Origin: Deltaproteobacteria bacterium
GTDB taxonomy: Bacteria; Myxococcota_A; Polyangia; Polyangiales; Ga0077539
Direction: 5' to 3'
DNA: 64,000 nt
Assembly (NCBI GenBank): GCA_016218725.1
Contig: JACRDB010000097.1
Location: 39,654-103,653, forward strand
Part shown: piece after piece, positions 18,361 to 26,924 of the stretch
Numbering within the stretch: the stretch's first letter is position 1
How the letters are laid out: each line of letters opens with the position of its first letter
Notes under the pieces: generated by a model
Seen by the model: the letters and a program-made list of their open reading frames with translations, nothing else
Databases searched by the model: none
What the model was told of the DNA's origin: nothing
Program-made: the position numbers and the translations under genes

Positions 18361-20248
18361 GGAGCTGGAGCCAGTCGCGGGCGTGGAGGGTGGTCACCAG
18401 GTGGGGGTCGCCGCGGTTGAAGCGGTCCCGGTCCAGGGCCAGGAAGGGCTCGAGCTCCGGCAGCTCCCAGAGCTCCATGGGGTAGATGGTGCAGCGCTCG
18501 CCGTCGTAGGCGTCCTTCTCCATGATGGCGTTGCATGCGTGGCGGGCGGCCTCGTTGGCGGCCTCCATGGTGGTGATGCGCGTGTAGGTCTGGAGGTAGT
18601 CCCCGCACATCCCCGTGGTGCCGTTGAACTGCAGCTCGTAGGCCTGGAAGGTCTGCGTGACGCCATCCCCGATGCGGCCCGGGCGCAGGGCGAACTCGCT
18701 CGGGCGGTTGATCATGAAGCGCACGGCGCCGACGGCGGGGACATTGAACCGCACGTCCGCGTCGGCGTGGTAGAACCTGGGCTTCAACGGCAGGTGCGTC
18801 CAGGGCGTGGTGGACGCGCCGACGGCGTTGGCGTTGCCGCCGCTGACCCCCGTGGCCTCCCGGAGCTGGTGCCACACCTCGTCGGCGAACTCCTCCTCGG
18901 TGCAGTCCAGGGCGCGCTTCCCGTTGGAGCCGACCGCCTCCCAGATGCCGACGTCCACGGAGATCACCGTCCCGATGCCGTAGGCGTTGAGCATGTCCTC
19001 CCGCCAGAACTGGCTCTGGGCGATGGCCGACAGGCCCCACGCGCTGTTCAGGCAGTACAGGTGCCCCTCCAGGAAGTGCACCCGCTCCGTGAGGTAGAAC
19101 TGGATGCCCGACTGGTAGCCGTAGGGGCTCGCGTTATGGAACTGCACCGCCCGCTGCAGGTCCACCGTCGGCATGGGCATGGGGAACGACGCCGTGAGCA
19201 CCTTCACCAAGGCGTAGAGCGGCAGCGCGAGCACGGCGAACTCGAAGTCCACCGCGTGCCGCAGCTCCAGGGGCGGGCCTCCGCCCGGACCCTGCACGTC
19301 GAACTGCGGCGCGTCCCCGGGCAGCAGCTTGATCTTGTCGAGCGAGTGGTTGAGGTTGAACTTCACCCCCAGGGAGTGCTGGAGGAAGTTCTGCCAGTGC
19401 TCGAGCCACGCCTCGCTGGTCGGGCCGGTCATGGTGCGGTCGGTCTCCAGCCCGTCGGAGAGCTGGTCCAGGAGGAGCTGCACGCTCACGGCGCCGTAGG
19501 TGCGCGCGTCGCTCTCCTTGGCGTCCATGGCGACCAGGGCCTCCGGGGTCTTCTGCACCCACGCCTGCGCCTGCGGGCTCAGCCGGCTGGCCTCCATGAA
19601 GTCCCACCAGCTCAGGTGCTCCAGCTCCGCCGTGCGCCGCTCCGCGCAGGTGGTCATGAACTGCAGGATCGCCAGCTCGATGATCACCGTGTCTTCAAAG
19701 GTGGCCCCCACCGTGGAGAGGAAGTCCCGGAGCATCTGCACCAGGTCCCGCAGGCCGAGCTTGCGGCGCGTAAACCGGTGCACCCGGAGCCCGTCCGCCG
19801 CGGCGTAGCCCAGCACCGTGGTGGGGTGCAGGTTGTCCAGCGTGGTGCGTCGATCCGCGCGGGCCTTCCACGTGCCCGGCGCCACCTCCTCCACGATGGG
19901 CGTGCGGCGCATGGTCTCGTTGAGGTGACGGTAGAACGCCGGGAAGAACCGGTAGCCGTGCTCCCCAGGCAGGAGCTTGCGCGGGTCCGTGAGCTTGGTG
20001 GAGGGGTTCCCCGCGGCGTCGATCTTGCCCGCCGCCTGCGCCGCCGCCACCGTGGCCAGCGGCTCGTCCTTGAGCATCTGCTTGAAGCCCACGCCGTCCG
20101 GCACCGGCGCCGCATACTGCGTGCGAGACCGCCCGCCCACCACGGCCTTGGTCTCGTACACCGTGACCGCGTAGCCGCGCACGGCCAGCTCATGGGCGGC
20201 GGTAAGCCCCGCCACGCCCGCGCCAAAGACAACCACCCTCTTGCCCAT
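18350..20248 (-). CDS. FAD-dependent amine-oxidase/desaturase-fold oxidoreductase
   Basis: This 632-aa flavoprotein begins MGKRVVVFGAGVAGLTAAHE with a downstream VGGRSRT, the FAD-binding layout shared by phytoene desaturases, amine oxidases and hydroxysqualene dehydroxylase (HpnE). A motif of the HpnE-like branch, GEHGYRFFPAFYRHL, is present near residue 95. The C-terminal part carries GDYLQTYTRITTMEAANEAA, the usual second FAD contact. An isoprenoid or other hydrophobic substrate is likely. Its ATG follows the stop of the SCP2-like gene by three bases, and it is the last gene of the lipid operon. The substrate is not determinable here. Confidence 0.82.
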   Translation of the reverse strand: MGKRVVVFGAGVAGLTAAHELAVRGYAVTVYETKAVVGGRSRTQYAAPVPDGVGFKQMLKDEPLATVAAAQAAGKIDAAGNPSTKLTDPRKLLPGEHGYRFFPAFYRHLNETMRRTPIVEEVAPGTWKARADRRTTLDNLHPTTVLGYAAADGLRVHRFTRRKLGLRDLVQMLRDFLSTVGATFEDTVIIELAILQFMTTCAERRTAELEHLSWWDFMEASRLSPQAQAWVQKTPEALVAMDAKESDARTYGAVSVQLLLDQLSDGLETDRTMTGPTSEAWLEHWQNFLQHSLGVKFNLNHSLDKIKLLPGDAPQFDVQGPGGGPPLELRHAVDFEFAVLALPLYALVKVLTASFPMPMPTVDLQRAVQFHNASPYGYQSGIQFYLTERVHFLEGHLYCLNSAWGLSAIAQSQFWREDMLNAYGIGTVISVDVGIWEAVGSNGKRALDCTEEEFADEVWHQLREATGVSGGNANAVGASTTPWTHLPLKPRFYHADADVRFNVPAVGAVRFMINRPSEFALRPGRIGDGVTQTFQAYELQFNGTTGMCGDYLQTYTRITTMEAANEAARHACNAIMEKDAYDGERCTIYPMELWELPELEPFLALDRDRFNRGDPHLVTTLHARDWLQLLIP

Positions 20249-20251
20249 CGC

Positions 20252-20695
20252 TCACCTCGGGACCGTCGGCGCTCCGTCCCTCCAGCGCGCCAGGATCGCC
20301 GGCTGGGAGGGGCTCCGCAAGACACCGTGAAGGTACATCATCAACGCGTCATGCGCGGTAGACAATTGCGCCACCGCACCACGGAGTGCCAGCCGATCTT
20401 CCAGGATCGCCGCCGGGAGCGCGTCCCGGCCCTCGATGAGCCCGAGGATGGCCTCCCGGGAGGTGCGCGCCAGCACCGCGCCAGGGACCTCGGGCACCAC
20501 CCGGGCGTGCGCATCGGGTGCGCCGACGGTGACCCGTTCGCCATCGACCACCAGGGTGACAAACAGACCCTGGAGGGCCCGGGCCAGGGCCCCGGAGGCC
20601 GCCGGGGCCTCGCGGGCGAGGGCCTCCAACGAGGCCGAGAGCACCGCGCCGAAGGGGCCCTCAGGGGGTGAGGAACTCAAAGAACCCTCGGCCAT
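20252..20695 (-). CDS. SCP2-like lipid-carrier domain protein
   Basis: This 147-aa protein has a middle section reading VTLVVDGERVTVG ... ARTSREAILGLIEGRDAL ... LALRGAVAQL, the strand-helix pattern of SCP2 sterol-transfer domains (strand, then a helix of type S-x-E-x-h-x-x-L-h-x-G, then a final strand). A short helical tail follows. These domains bind hydrophobic ligands. It begins 35 bases inside the end of the CrtC/AttH-like gene, and that overlap makes a later start possible. Placed between a CrtC-like and a desaturase-like gene, it could present a lipid substrate. Assignment is by pattern only. Confidence 0.58.
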   Translation of the reverse strand: MAEGSLSSSPPEGPFGAVLSASLEALAREAPAASGALARALQGLFVTLVVDGERVTVGAPDAHARVVPEVPGAVLARTSREAILGLIEGRDALPAAILEDRLALRGAVAQLSTAHDALMMYLHGVLRSPSQPAILARWRDGAPTVPR

Positions 20696-21698
20696 CGAAC
20701 CTTACGGCCTCGCCCTTCAAGCTCCCTCGGAGCGTCAGAGGGCCGTTGACCTCGTGGATGCGGGTGAGCGTCAGGGCCGTCTCGTCGGGCACCGCGACGC
20801 AGGCGACGGACGAGGGCTCAAAGGTGAGATCTACGTGATCGGCGCCCTCGCGGGCCCCCACCCGGAAGCGCTGCGGGACGTCCGAGGCGCCCTCCGCGGT
20901 GAGGAGCCCCGCCACGCGCGGGAAGCGAGGGATGCGCCTCGGACCGAGGCGACCCTCGCGGGTCACGGTGAGGGCCTGGTCCCGAAGGAGCCGGTACTGC
21001 ACGCCCCCTCGCCAGACCATGAGGGCCTGGACCCTGGCGCGCAGCCTCGCGCGGTCCGTGAGGCGCACGAACACGCAGCTCCAGGGGTCGTCGAGGTTGC
21101 GGGCGAGCCCGAAGCCCCACTCCCAGGCGAAGTCCTGGCCCCAGCGGAAGACACCCCAGTTGTGGTCGTGGTACGCAGGGACGCCCTCCAGGCGGAGCGG
21201 TCGCCCCTCGACGGTGACGGTCCCAAAGGCAAGCATCCTCGGGACCAGGAGCCACTGGAGCGGAGGCCCATCCTCCAGGGGCACGTTCGGCACCCAGGCC
21301 GGGAGCGTGGTGGGGACAAAGGTCAGGTCCAGGGCGAGGCCCTGCCGGGGCAGCGCCGCCCGCACCCGGAAGCGCCCGTCGGTGAACTCCACCCGGTGGT
21401 CCCCGACCCCGAGGCCCACGCTCCCGGACGGGAGCCACAGGGCCTCGGCGGGGAAGGTTTCCACCTCGCCGTGCCAGCGTCCCCGGTGCTCGCACACCAG
21501 CACCAGGCGCCCCAGGCGCTGGAGCGCCGAGGAGCCCTCCCAGGCGAGGTCCATGACCGAGAGGTTCACCAGTAGGTCCAGCCCGTCGCCGTGGACGCAG
21601 AAGTGGTACCACTCCTTGGAGGGCTCCTCGGTGCGTCGGGCGCGGAGGAAATCGGTCCTGGCGATGGCCCGCTCAAGGACGGCCCGAGAGAGCTCCAC
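20661..21698 (-). CDS. CrtC/AttH-like lipocalin-fold protein (carotenoid hydratase superfamily)
   Basis: This 345-aa protein starts at a GTG three bases after the preceding stop. It is beta-rich throughout and contains AYHDHNWGVFRWGQDFAWEW near residues 170-190, matching the DHNWG signature of the AttH/CrtC (hydroxyneurosporene synthase) superfamily. Characterised members hydrate carotenoid ends or bind lipids. A Trp-rich pocket is consistent with a hydrophobic ligand. With a polyprenyl synthase and a desaturase-like enzyme in the same operon, an isoprenoid-modifying role is plausible, but no phytoene synthase is present in the window. Confidence 0.68.
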   Translation of the reverse strand: MELSRAVLERAIARTDFLRARRTEEPSKEWYHFCVHGDGLDLLVNLSVMDLAWEGSSALQRLGRLVLVCEHRGRWHGEVETFPAEALWLPSGSVGLGVGDHRVEFTDGRFRVRAALPRQGLALDLTFVPTTLPAWVPNVPLEDGPPLQWLLVPRMLAFGTVTVEGRPLRLEGVPAYHDHNWGVFRWGQDFAWEWGFGLARNLDDPWSCVFVRLTDRARLRARVQALMVWRGGVQYRLLRDQALTVTREGRLGPRRIPRFPRVAGLLTAEGASDVPQRFRVGAREGADHVDLTFEPSSVACVAVPDETALTLTRIHEVNGPLTLRGSLKGEAVRFDGRGFFEFLTP

Positions 21699-21700
21699 GG

Positions 21701-22051
21701 CTACCGCAGGAGCTCCCGGAGGGTGCCGGGCGGAGGGTCTCCGGCGTCCGGGGTGATCGCCGTGGGAGGCTCCGGGGCGCCCGCGGCCAGGCGCCCGGTG
21801 GTCTCCAGCACCTTGAGGGCCAGGGCCACGGAGCCGAGCACCGCGAGCCCGCCGGGGTCCAGGTGCGTGACCTCGGGGCTCTCGGCAGGGTTCCTGTCCA
21901 CCGCGGGGACCAGCGCGTCCAGGAGCTGGAGCCACCGCTCGGCGGCGCGGCGCGCGCCGAGGCACACGTGCAGGAAGGGGCTCGCGCTGGCGAAATCCTC
22001 CCGGCAGCCGTCGGGGCTCTCCCTCGCGCGCGCGTGTGCCTGCGCGCTCAC
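21701..22051 (-). CDS. Hypothetical small protein in the lipid operon
   Basis: This is a 116-aa protein of no recognised family. It begins at a GTG overlapping the previous stop (GTGA) and ends two bases before the CrtC/AttH-like start. It is helix-rich in the middle (AAERWLQLLDALVPAV and GGLAVLGSVALALKVLE) with a Pro/Asp-rich tail. There is no signal peptide. The tight coupling on both sides shows it is a real gene and likely needed in fixed ratio with its neighbours. Confidence 0.6.
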   Translation of the reverse strand: MSAQAHARARESPDGCREDFASASPFLHVCLGARRAAERWLQLLDALVPAVDRNPAESPEVTHLDPGGLAVLGSVALALKVLETTGRLAAGAPEPPTAITPDAGDPPPGTLRELLR

Positions 22052-22413
22052 GCGCGCTCGCGCGAGAGGCGCGCCAGGTGCAGCGCGGCGAGGACCTCTT
22101 CGGGCTCCTGGCCCGCGGCGATGAGGGCGTCCAGGAGCGCCGAGGGGATGAGCTTGCGCGAGTCCGGCTCCAGGATGTTGAGCGTGGCGCCCTCCCAGAG
22201 GGCCTGGGCGCCGCGGAACAGCGGCGAGGCCAGGAGCCGCTCCTGCCAGGCCCGGCCCTCGTCCGTGAGGGCGAAGCGCCGACCCTCCTCCAGCAACGAC
22301 TGGAAGGCGGCCTGGGAGGCCACGGGGTACTTGAAGAGCACGAGCTGCAACCCCCGGAGGGCCTGCACGAAGGGCTCCCTGGGGTCCTCGGGCGCCGAGG
22401 TGTCAGCGGTCAT
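22048..22413 (-). CDS. Hypothetical small helical protein in the lipid operon
   Basis: This is a 121-aa protein with no family I can name. It starts at an ATG overlapping the upstream stop (ATGA) and ends in a GTGA overlap with the next gene. Its sequence is predominantly helical (FVQALRGLQLVLFKYPVASQ, then PSALLDALIAAGQEPEEVLA) with no signal or membrane segment. It is the middle member of three unknown proteins that link the polyprenyl synthase to the CrtC/AttH-like gene. Confidence 0.62.
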   Translation of the reverse strand: MTADTSAPEDPREPFVQALRGLQLVLFKYPVASQAAFQSLLEEGRRFALTDEGRAWQERLLASPLFRGAQALWEGATLNILEPDSRKLIPSALLDALIAAGQEPEEVLAALHLARLSRERA

Positions 22414-23246
22414 GGCGCCGACGGGTCGCCCTGCGTGGGGTCACCCTGGGTGGGGTCTCCCGGCGCGGGGTAGCGCGCGGGCGCAGGGCCCTCCGTGTGC
22501 ACCGGCGCCACGACCTCGACCTCGACGCGCCGACGGCAGATGGTCCCTGCGAGGTTTGACTCCACCAGCAAGGTATACAGACCGGGCTCCACCCCGCGGA
22601 GGCTTACCTGGATCTCCACCACGTTGCGCCCTCCGGGCTCGACGGTGTGATCGCCCGCGAGCACCCTGGACTCCGCGGCGCGACCCTGGCCCGAGGTGGC
22701 GTGGATCAGCTCCGAGAGCGTGACATGGAAGCCCACCCTCTCGCTGCCCGGGTTGGTCACCGGGTGAAACACCTGGAACGTGGTCCCGGTCCGCTCGCGC
22801 ACGTACTCCGAAAGCACCACCGGCGGCGGCGGCGCCGGCGGCGTCACCGGGGGCTGCGGGTGGTGCGCGCCGTGGTGCCCGAAGTGGCCGTGGGACAAGG
22901 TCCCCACGACGCCCACGAGGTGCTCGGCGTAGCGGAACCCGATCCCTGCGAGGCGCTCGTACTGGGTCATTTCGCCCAGGGCGAACTCATAGAGCACCTC
23001 GCTCCAGGGTCGCGGAGCGGCGGTGCCCGCGGCGCCTGCGGCGCGTCCCGGCCTGGGCGTGGACTCTGCACCGGGAGGGCGCGGCCCCGGCGCGGGCGGC
23101 ATTGGCACCGGTGCGCTGGGAGGTCGGGGCGGCGCGACCGGTCGCTGGACCATCATCGGCGGCCGGGGCCCGATGCCCGTCCCGCCGCCCGTGCGCCCTT
23201 CGATCCAACCCGAGGTGCCCCGCACCGAATAGCCCTTGAAGGTCAT
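22410..23246 (-). CDS. Pro/Gly-rich protein with C-terminal Ig-like beta domain
   Basis: This 278-aa protein starts at an ATG with AAGGGG upstream. The first 85 residues are Pro/Gly/Arg-rich and probably disordered. A helix (WSEVLYEFALGEMTQYERLAG) follows, then a His cluster HGHFGHHGAHH near 118-128 that could bind metal. The last half is beta-rich with GRNVVEIQVSLRGVEPGLYT, resembling an Ig-like sandwich. There is no signal peptide, so it is probably cytoplasmic. It lies 30 bases after the polyprenyl synthase gene and overlaps the next gene by ATGA. Function unknown. Confidence 0.62.
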   Translation of the reverse strand: MTFKGYSVRGTSGWIEGRTGGGTGIGPRPPMMVQRPVAPPRPPSAPVPMPPAPGPRPPGAESTPRPGRAAGAAGTAAPRPWSEVLYEFALGEMTQYERLAGIGFRYAEHLVGVVGTLSHGHFGHHGAHHPQPPVTPPAPPPPVVLSEYVRERTGTTFQVFHPVTNPGSERVGFHVTLSELIHATSGQGRAAESRVLAGDHTVEPGGRNVVEIQVSLRGVEPGLYTLLVESNLAGTICRRRVEVEVVAPVHTEGPAPARYPAPGDPTQGDPTQGDPSAP

Positions 23247-23276
23247 TTCTCAACCCCTTTGTCCGCTGCCCCGACG

Positions 23277-24314
23277 CTACCGCGTCCGGTCCATCACATA
23301 ATCCACAAGCGCCGTCAGGAAGCCCTGATGCACCGAGGGTTTGAGCCACCCTCGGGCGCTCTCAAGCGTGCGGCGCGCCCGCTCCGCCCGCCGGGTCGCC
23401 ACCGCGCGAGCGTGCCCGAGGCTATCACGACGGTCCACCAGCGCACGCAAATAAGACACCCCCTCCTCGGTCTTGGAGGCCCTCGGGAGCCGCAGGAGAT
23501 CCTTTGCCCGCGCGCGCTCCGAGGGCTCCGCGTGGCGCAACGCGTGCAGCAGGATCAGCGTGCGCTTGCCCTCCCAGAGGTCGCCGTTGGCCTCTTTTCC
23601 ATACACGGCTTCCTCGGAGGCGAGGTTGAGCACATCGTCCTGGATCTGGAAGGCCATGCCCAGGAGCACGGCGAAGCGGGTGAGGGTCCAGCGCTGGGCC
23701 TCGGAGGCCCCCGCGGCGAGGGAGCCGAGCAGGCTCGGGGCGATGAACGTGTACCAGCAGGTCTTCTGGTAGACCATCCGGAGGTAGTCGCGGTCTTCGA
23801 GGTCCCAGGTGTCGTGACGGATCCAGTCGAGCTCCACGGCCTGCCCCTCGGCGGACTCCCGGGCCATGCGGGAGACCACCTGGAGGATCCGCAGGGCGGG
23901 GCCCAGGCCCAGCCTCTCGGTGTTGTCCAAAAGGGGCTGCAGCGAGAGGGCGAGCATCGCGTCGCCGACGTTCACCGCCACCGGGGCGCCGTGCAGCAGG
24001 TGCAGCGTGGGGCGCCCGCGGCGCAGGAGCGAGCCGTCTTCGATGTCGTCATGGATGAGGAACGCGTTGTGGTAGAGCTCCAGCGCGGTGGCCGTGGGCA
24101 GGGCGTCTTCAAGGCGCCCGCCGAGGGCGCGGCACACGGCGATGCAGAGCCCCGGGCGCAGGGCCTTGGCGTCCCTCATCGGGTAGTCGAGCATGAGCTC
24201 ATAGAGCGGGCGATACGCCCGACGGCCCGTCGGGAGGAGGCCCTTGAGCGTCTCCAGCACGCCCTCCCGGACCCCGGAGAGGTACGCCTCCAGGGCCCGT
24301 CGGGCCTCGCTCAC
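23277..24314 (-). CDS. Polyprenyl diphosphate synthase (trans-type, GGPP/FPP-like)
   Basis: This 345-aa enzyme condenses isopentenyl diphosphate with allylic diphosphates. The first aspartate-rich motif is HDDIEDGSLLRRGRPT and the region LHGAPVAVNVGDAM follows as expected. The second motif reads QIQDDVLN, where the usual last Asp is Asn, and is followed by GKEANGDLWEGKRTL, the conserved GK...DL.EGK segment. Chain-length residues suggest a short-chain product but this is not certain. It starts at a GTG overlapping the cysN stop (GTGA). The Asn substitution occurs where catalysis normally needs a magnesium ligand, so activity deserves testing. Confidence 0.9.
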   Translation of the reverse strand: MSEARRALEAYLSGVREGVLETLKGLLPTGRRAYRPLYELMLDYPMRDAKALRPGLCIAVCRALGGRLEDALPTATALELYHNAFLIHDDIEDGSLLRRGRPTLHLLHGAPVAVNVGDAMLALSLQPLLDNTERLGLGPALRILQVVSRMARESAEGQAVELDWIRHDTWDLEDRDYLRMVYQKTCWYTFIAPSLLGSLAAGASEAQRWTLTRFAVLLGMAFQIQDDVLNLASEEAVYGKEANGDLWEGKRTLILLHALRHAEPSERARAKDLLRLPRASKTEEGVSYLRALVDRRDSLGHARAVATRRAERARRTLESARGWLKPSVHQGFLTALVDYVMDRTR

Positions 24315-26005
24315 CGCGGCGCCCCGGAGGTCATCGCCCGCGCCACGAGGTCCTCGGCCAGGGCGCGCGCCTCGGCGTCGATGCGCGAGGGGTCCTCGGG
24401 GGCAGCGGCCTCCAGGAAGCGCTCCTCGCCGGCCTCCAGGGCGAGGGAGCGCACGGCCTCGTCGCTCTGGGCGGTGACCGCGCAGATGGCCAGGAGCCCC
24501 GCGTCGGCGCAGCGCAGGGCCACCTCCCGGGCGACCTCCAGCACGCCGTCCACCAGCACCGCCGCGCCGCCGAGGTCGTACACCCACGCCTCGACGGCGC
24601 ATGCGAAGGCCGACTGCTGCGCGCCCGCCCGGAGCCAGAGCACGCCCCCGCGCTGGCCCAGGCGCCTCCTGCGCGCTTCGAGGGACACCCTGGAGCGGGC
24701 CTGGAGGGCTTCGCCCTGGCCGCCCTCGGCGGCGCCCGAGAGCATCCCCGCAGCCACGGTGTCGTTGGTGAGCGGGTCCACGAGGATGAAGCTCCCGGTG
24801 CCGCGGAGCGCCCGGTACGGGTCGCAGAAGAGCGGCCTCTGGGCCCGCACCGTCACCCGGCCGATGTCGTTGAGCCCGAGGGTCTCCGCGGGGGTGTCCT
24901 CCAGGGTGTCCGGGTCCACCACGGCGTGGAGGGTCTCCACGCGGGCGAGCACCACCCTCGTGGTGTGCTTGAGGAGGTAGCTCCGGGTGAGGCTCAGGGG
25001 CCTCTCGCTCATCCACACGAGGTGCGCCTCCAGCCTCGTGGCGATCGAGGGCGCCCGGTCCGGGTGGACCAGCATGTCCCCGCGGGAGACGTCCAGGGCG
25101 TCCTCCAGGCGCAGGGCCACGGCCATCGGGGCGAAGGCCTCGGGCACTGCGCCCTCGTAGGTGTCAATGCCCGCCACGCGGGTGCGCCTGCCGCTCGGCA
25201 ACGCCAACACCTCGTCCCCCACGCGCACCAGCCCCGAGGCCAGGGTGCCCGCGAAGGCCCGGTAGTCCAGGTGCGGCCGCAGCACGTACTGCACCGGGAA
25301 GCGCAGCGCCTCGGCCTCCCGGTCGCGGTGTACGGGCACCGCCTCGAGGTACTCCAGCACCGTCGGGCCCCGGTGCCATGGCATGCGCCCGCTCCTGCGC
25401 GCCACGTTGTCTCCCTTTCGGGCGCTCACCGGGAAGAAGGTCACGCTCTCGAAGCCCAGACGCCCGACAAAACCCTGAAACGCAGTCTGTAGGGCGGTGT
25501 AGGTGTCCTCGCTCCAGTCCACCAGGTCCATCTTGTTCACGCAGACGGCCAGGTGCCGGATGCCGAGGAGGTGCACCACGTACGCGTGGCGGCGGGACTG
25601 AGGGAGCACGCCGAGGCGGGCGTCCAGGAGGATCAGCGCCACCTCCGCGGTGGAGGCCCCGGTGGCCATGTTCCGGGTGTATTGCACGTGCCCTGGCGTA
25701 TCCGCGAGGATGTACTTGCGCGTCTCCGTAGAGAAATACCGGTAGGCGACGTCGATGGTGATGCCCTGCTCGCGCTCGGCCTTGAGCCCGTCGGTGATGA
25801 GCGCCAGGTCCACGCCCAGGTCCTCCTCGGCGTCGCGGGAGGCGCGGCGCACGGCGGCGAGCTGGTCCTCGTAGACCCCCTGGGTGTCGTACAGGAGCCG
25901 CCCGATGAGGGTGCTCTTGCCGTCGTCCACGCTCCCCACGGTGACGAAGCGTACGAGCTCCTTCCTCTCGTGCCGGGCCAGCCACGCCTCGACGGGCTCG
26001 TCCAT
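24311..26005 (-). CDS. cysN: Sulfate adenylyltransferase large subunit with degenerate APS-kinase tail
   Basis: This 564-aa GTPase subunit helps CysD form adenosine phosphosulfate from ATP and sulfate. GTPase motifs are all present: GSVDDGKSTLIGRLL near 22, DTPGH, and NKMD. EF-Tu-like beta domains follow to about residue 435. The last 125 residues align with APS kinase (VLWLRAGAQQSAFA against the usual LW-x-TGLSGAGKSTIA, then an LVDG equivalent of LLDGD). The Walker A lysine and Thr/Ser are absent and the central region is deleted, so the kinase function must be lost. It shares one base with cysD (TGATG). Confidence 0.93.
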   Translation of the reverse strand: MDEPVEAWLARHERKELVRFVTVGSVDDGKSTLIGRLLYDTQGVYEDQLAAVRRASRDAEEDLGVDLALITDGLKAEREQGITIDVAYRYFSTETRKYILADTPGHVQYTRNMATGASTAEVALILLDARLGVLPQSRRHAYVVHLLGIRHLAVCVNKMDLVDWSEDTYTALQTAFQGFVGRLGFESVTFFPVSARKGDNVARRSGRMPWHRGPTVLEYLEAVPVHRDREAEALRFPVQYVLRPHLDYRAFAGTLASGLVRVGDEVLALPSGRRTRVAGIDTYEGAVPEAFAPMAVALRLEDALDVSRGDMLVHPDRAPSIATRLEAHLVWMSERPLSLTRSYLLKHTTRVVLARVETLHAVVDPDTLEDTPAETLGLNDIGRVTVRAQRPLFCDPYRALRGTGSFILVDPLTNDTVAAGMLSGAAEGGQGEALQARSRVSLEARRRRLGQRGGVLWLRAGAQQSAFACAVEAWVYDLGGAAVLVDGVLEVAREVALRCADAGLLAICAVTAQSDEAVRSLALEAGEERFLEAAAPEDPSRIDAEARALAEDLVARAMTSGAPR

Positions 26006-26919
26006 CAGAAGTACCCCTCGCGCTTCTTCTGCTCCATGGAGCCCTCCTCGTCGTGGTCGATGAGCCGCCCCTGGCGCTCGCTGGTGCGGGCCTCCAGCAT
26101 CTCCTTGAGGATCTCCGGGAGCGTGGCGGCGGCGCTCTCCACGGCGCCCGAGAGGGGGTAGCAGCCCAGCGTACGGAAGCGCACCAGGCGCGTCTGGGGA
26201 GTCTCCCCGGGGCGCAGGCGCATACGGTGGTCGTCCACCATGATCAGCGCCCCGTCGCGCTCCACCACGGGCCTCGGCGCGGCGAAGTACAACGGTACAA
26301 TCGGGATCTTCTCCAGCCAGATGTACTGCCAGACGTCCAGCTCGGTCCAGTTGGACAGGGGGAACACCCGGATGCTCTCGCCCTTGTGGACGCGGGAGTT
26401 GTAGAGGTTCCACAGCTCCGGCCGCTGGCTCTTGGGCTCCCACTGCCCGTGGGCGTCCCGGAAGGAGTACACCCGCTCCTTGGCGCGGGACTTCTCCTCG
26501 TCCCTCCTGGCCCCGCCGAAGGCCGCGTCGTAGCCGCCCTGGGAGAGCGCCTGGAGGAGCGCGTGGGTCTTCATCACCGTGGTGTACCGCTGGCTGCCGT
26601 GGTCAAACGGGTTGATCCCCTGGGCGAGGCCCTCCTGGTTGGTGTGCACCCGGAGGTCCAGGGCGTGGGCGGCCTTGACCTCGTCCCGGAAGGCGTACAT
26701 CGCCTGGAACTTCCAGGTGGTGTCAATGTGCAGGAGCGGGAACGGCAGGGGCGCCGGGTGGAAGGCCTTGAGCGCCACCCTCAAGAGCGCCGAGGAGTCC
26801 TTGCCGATGGAGTACAGCATCACGGGCCGCGCGAACTCCGCGGCCACCTCACGGAAGATGTGCATGCTCTCGGCCTCCAGCTCCCGGAGGTGCGTGAGCC
26901 GTCGCGGGGAGAGGTCCAC
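26005..26919 (-). CDS. cysD: Sulfate adenylyltransferase small subunit
   Basis: This 304-aa protein, at usual family length (about 300), is the ATP-PP-loop catalytic subunit of ATP sulfurylase. The loop reads VMLYSIGKDSSALLRVALK near residue 35, and CysD-typical segments follow: HIDTTWKFQAMYAFRD, FGGARRDEEKSRAKER and FPLSNWTELDVWQYI. The GTG at 26919 lies five bases after the stop of the aldo/keto reductase gene. With CysN it activates sulfate for sulfation or, after another kinase or reductase, for assimilation. No APS reductase or working APS kinase is nearby. Confidence 0.95.
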   Translation of the reverse strand: MDLSPRRLTHLRELEAESMHIFREVAAEFARPVMLYSIGKDSSALLRVALKAFHPAPLPFPLLHIDTTWKFQAMYAFRDEVKAAHALDLRVHTNQEGLAQGINPFDHGSQRYTTVMKTHALLQALSQGGYDAAFGGARRDEEKSRAKERVYSFRDAHGQWEPKSQRPELWNLYNSRVHKGESIRVFPLSNWTELDVWQYIWLEKIPIVPLYFAAPRPVVERDGALIMVDDHRMRLRPGETPQTRLVRFRTLGCYPLSGAVESAAATLPEILKEMLEARTSERQGRLIDHDEEGSMEQKKREGYF

Positions 26920-26924
26920 GGGCG

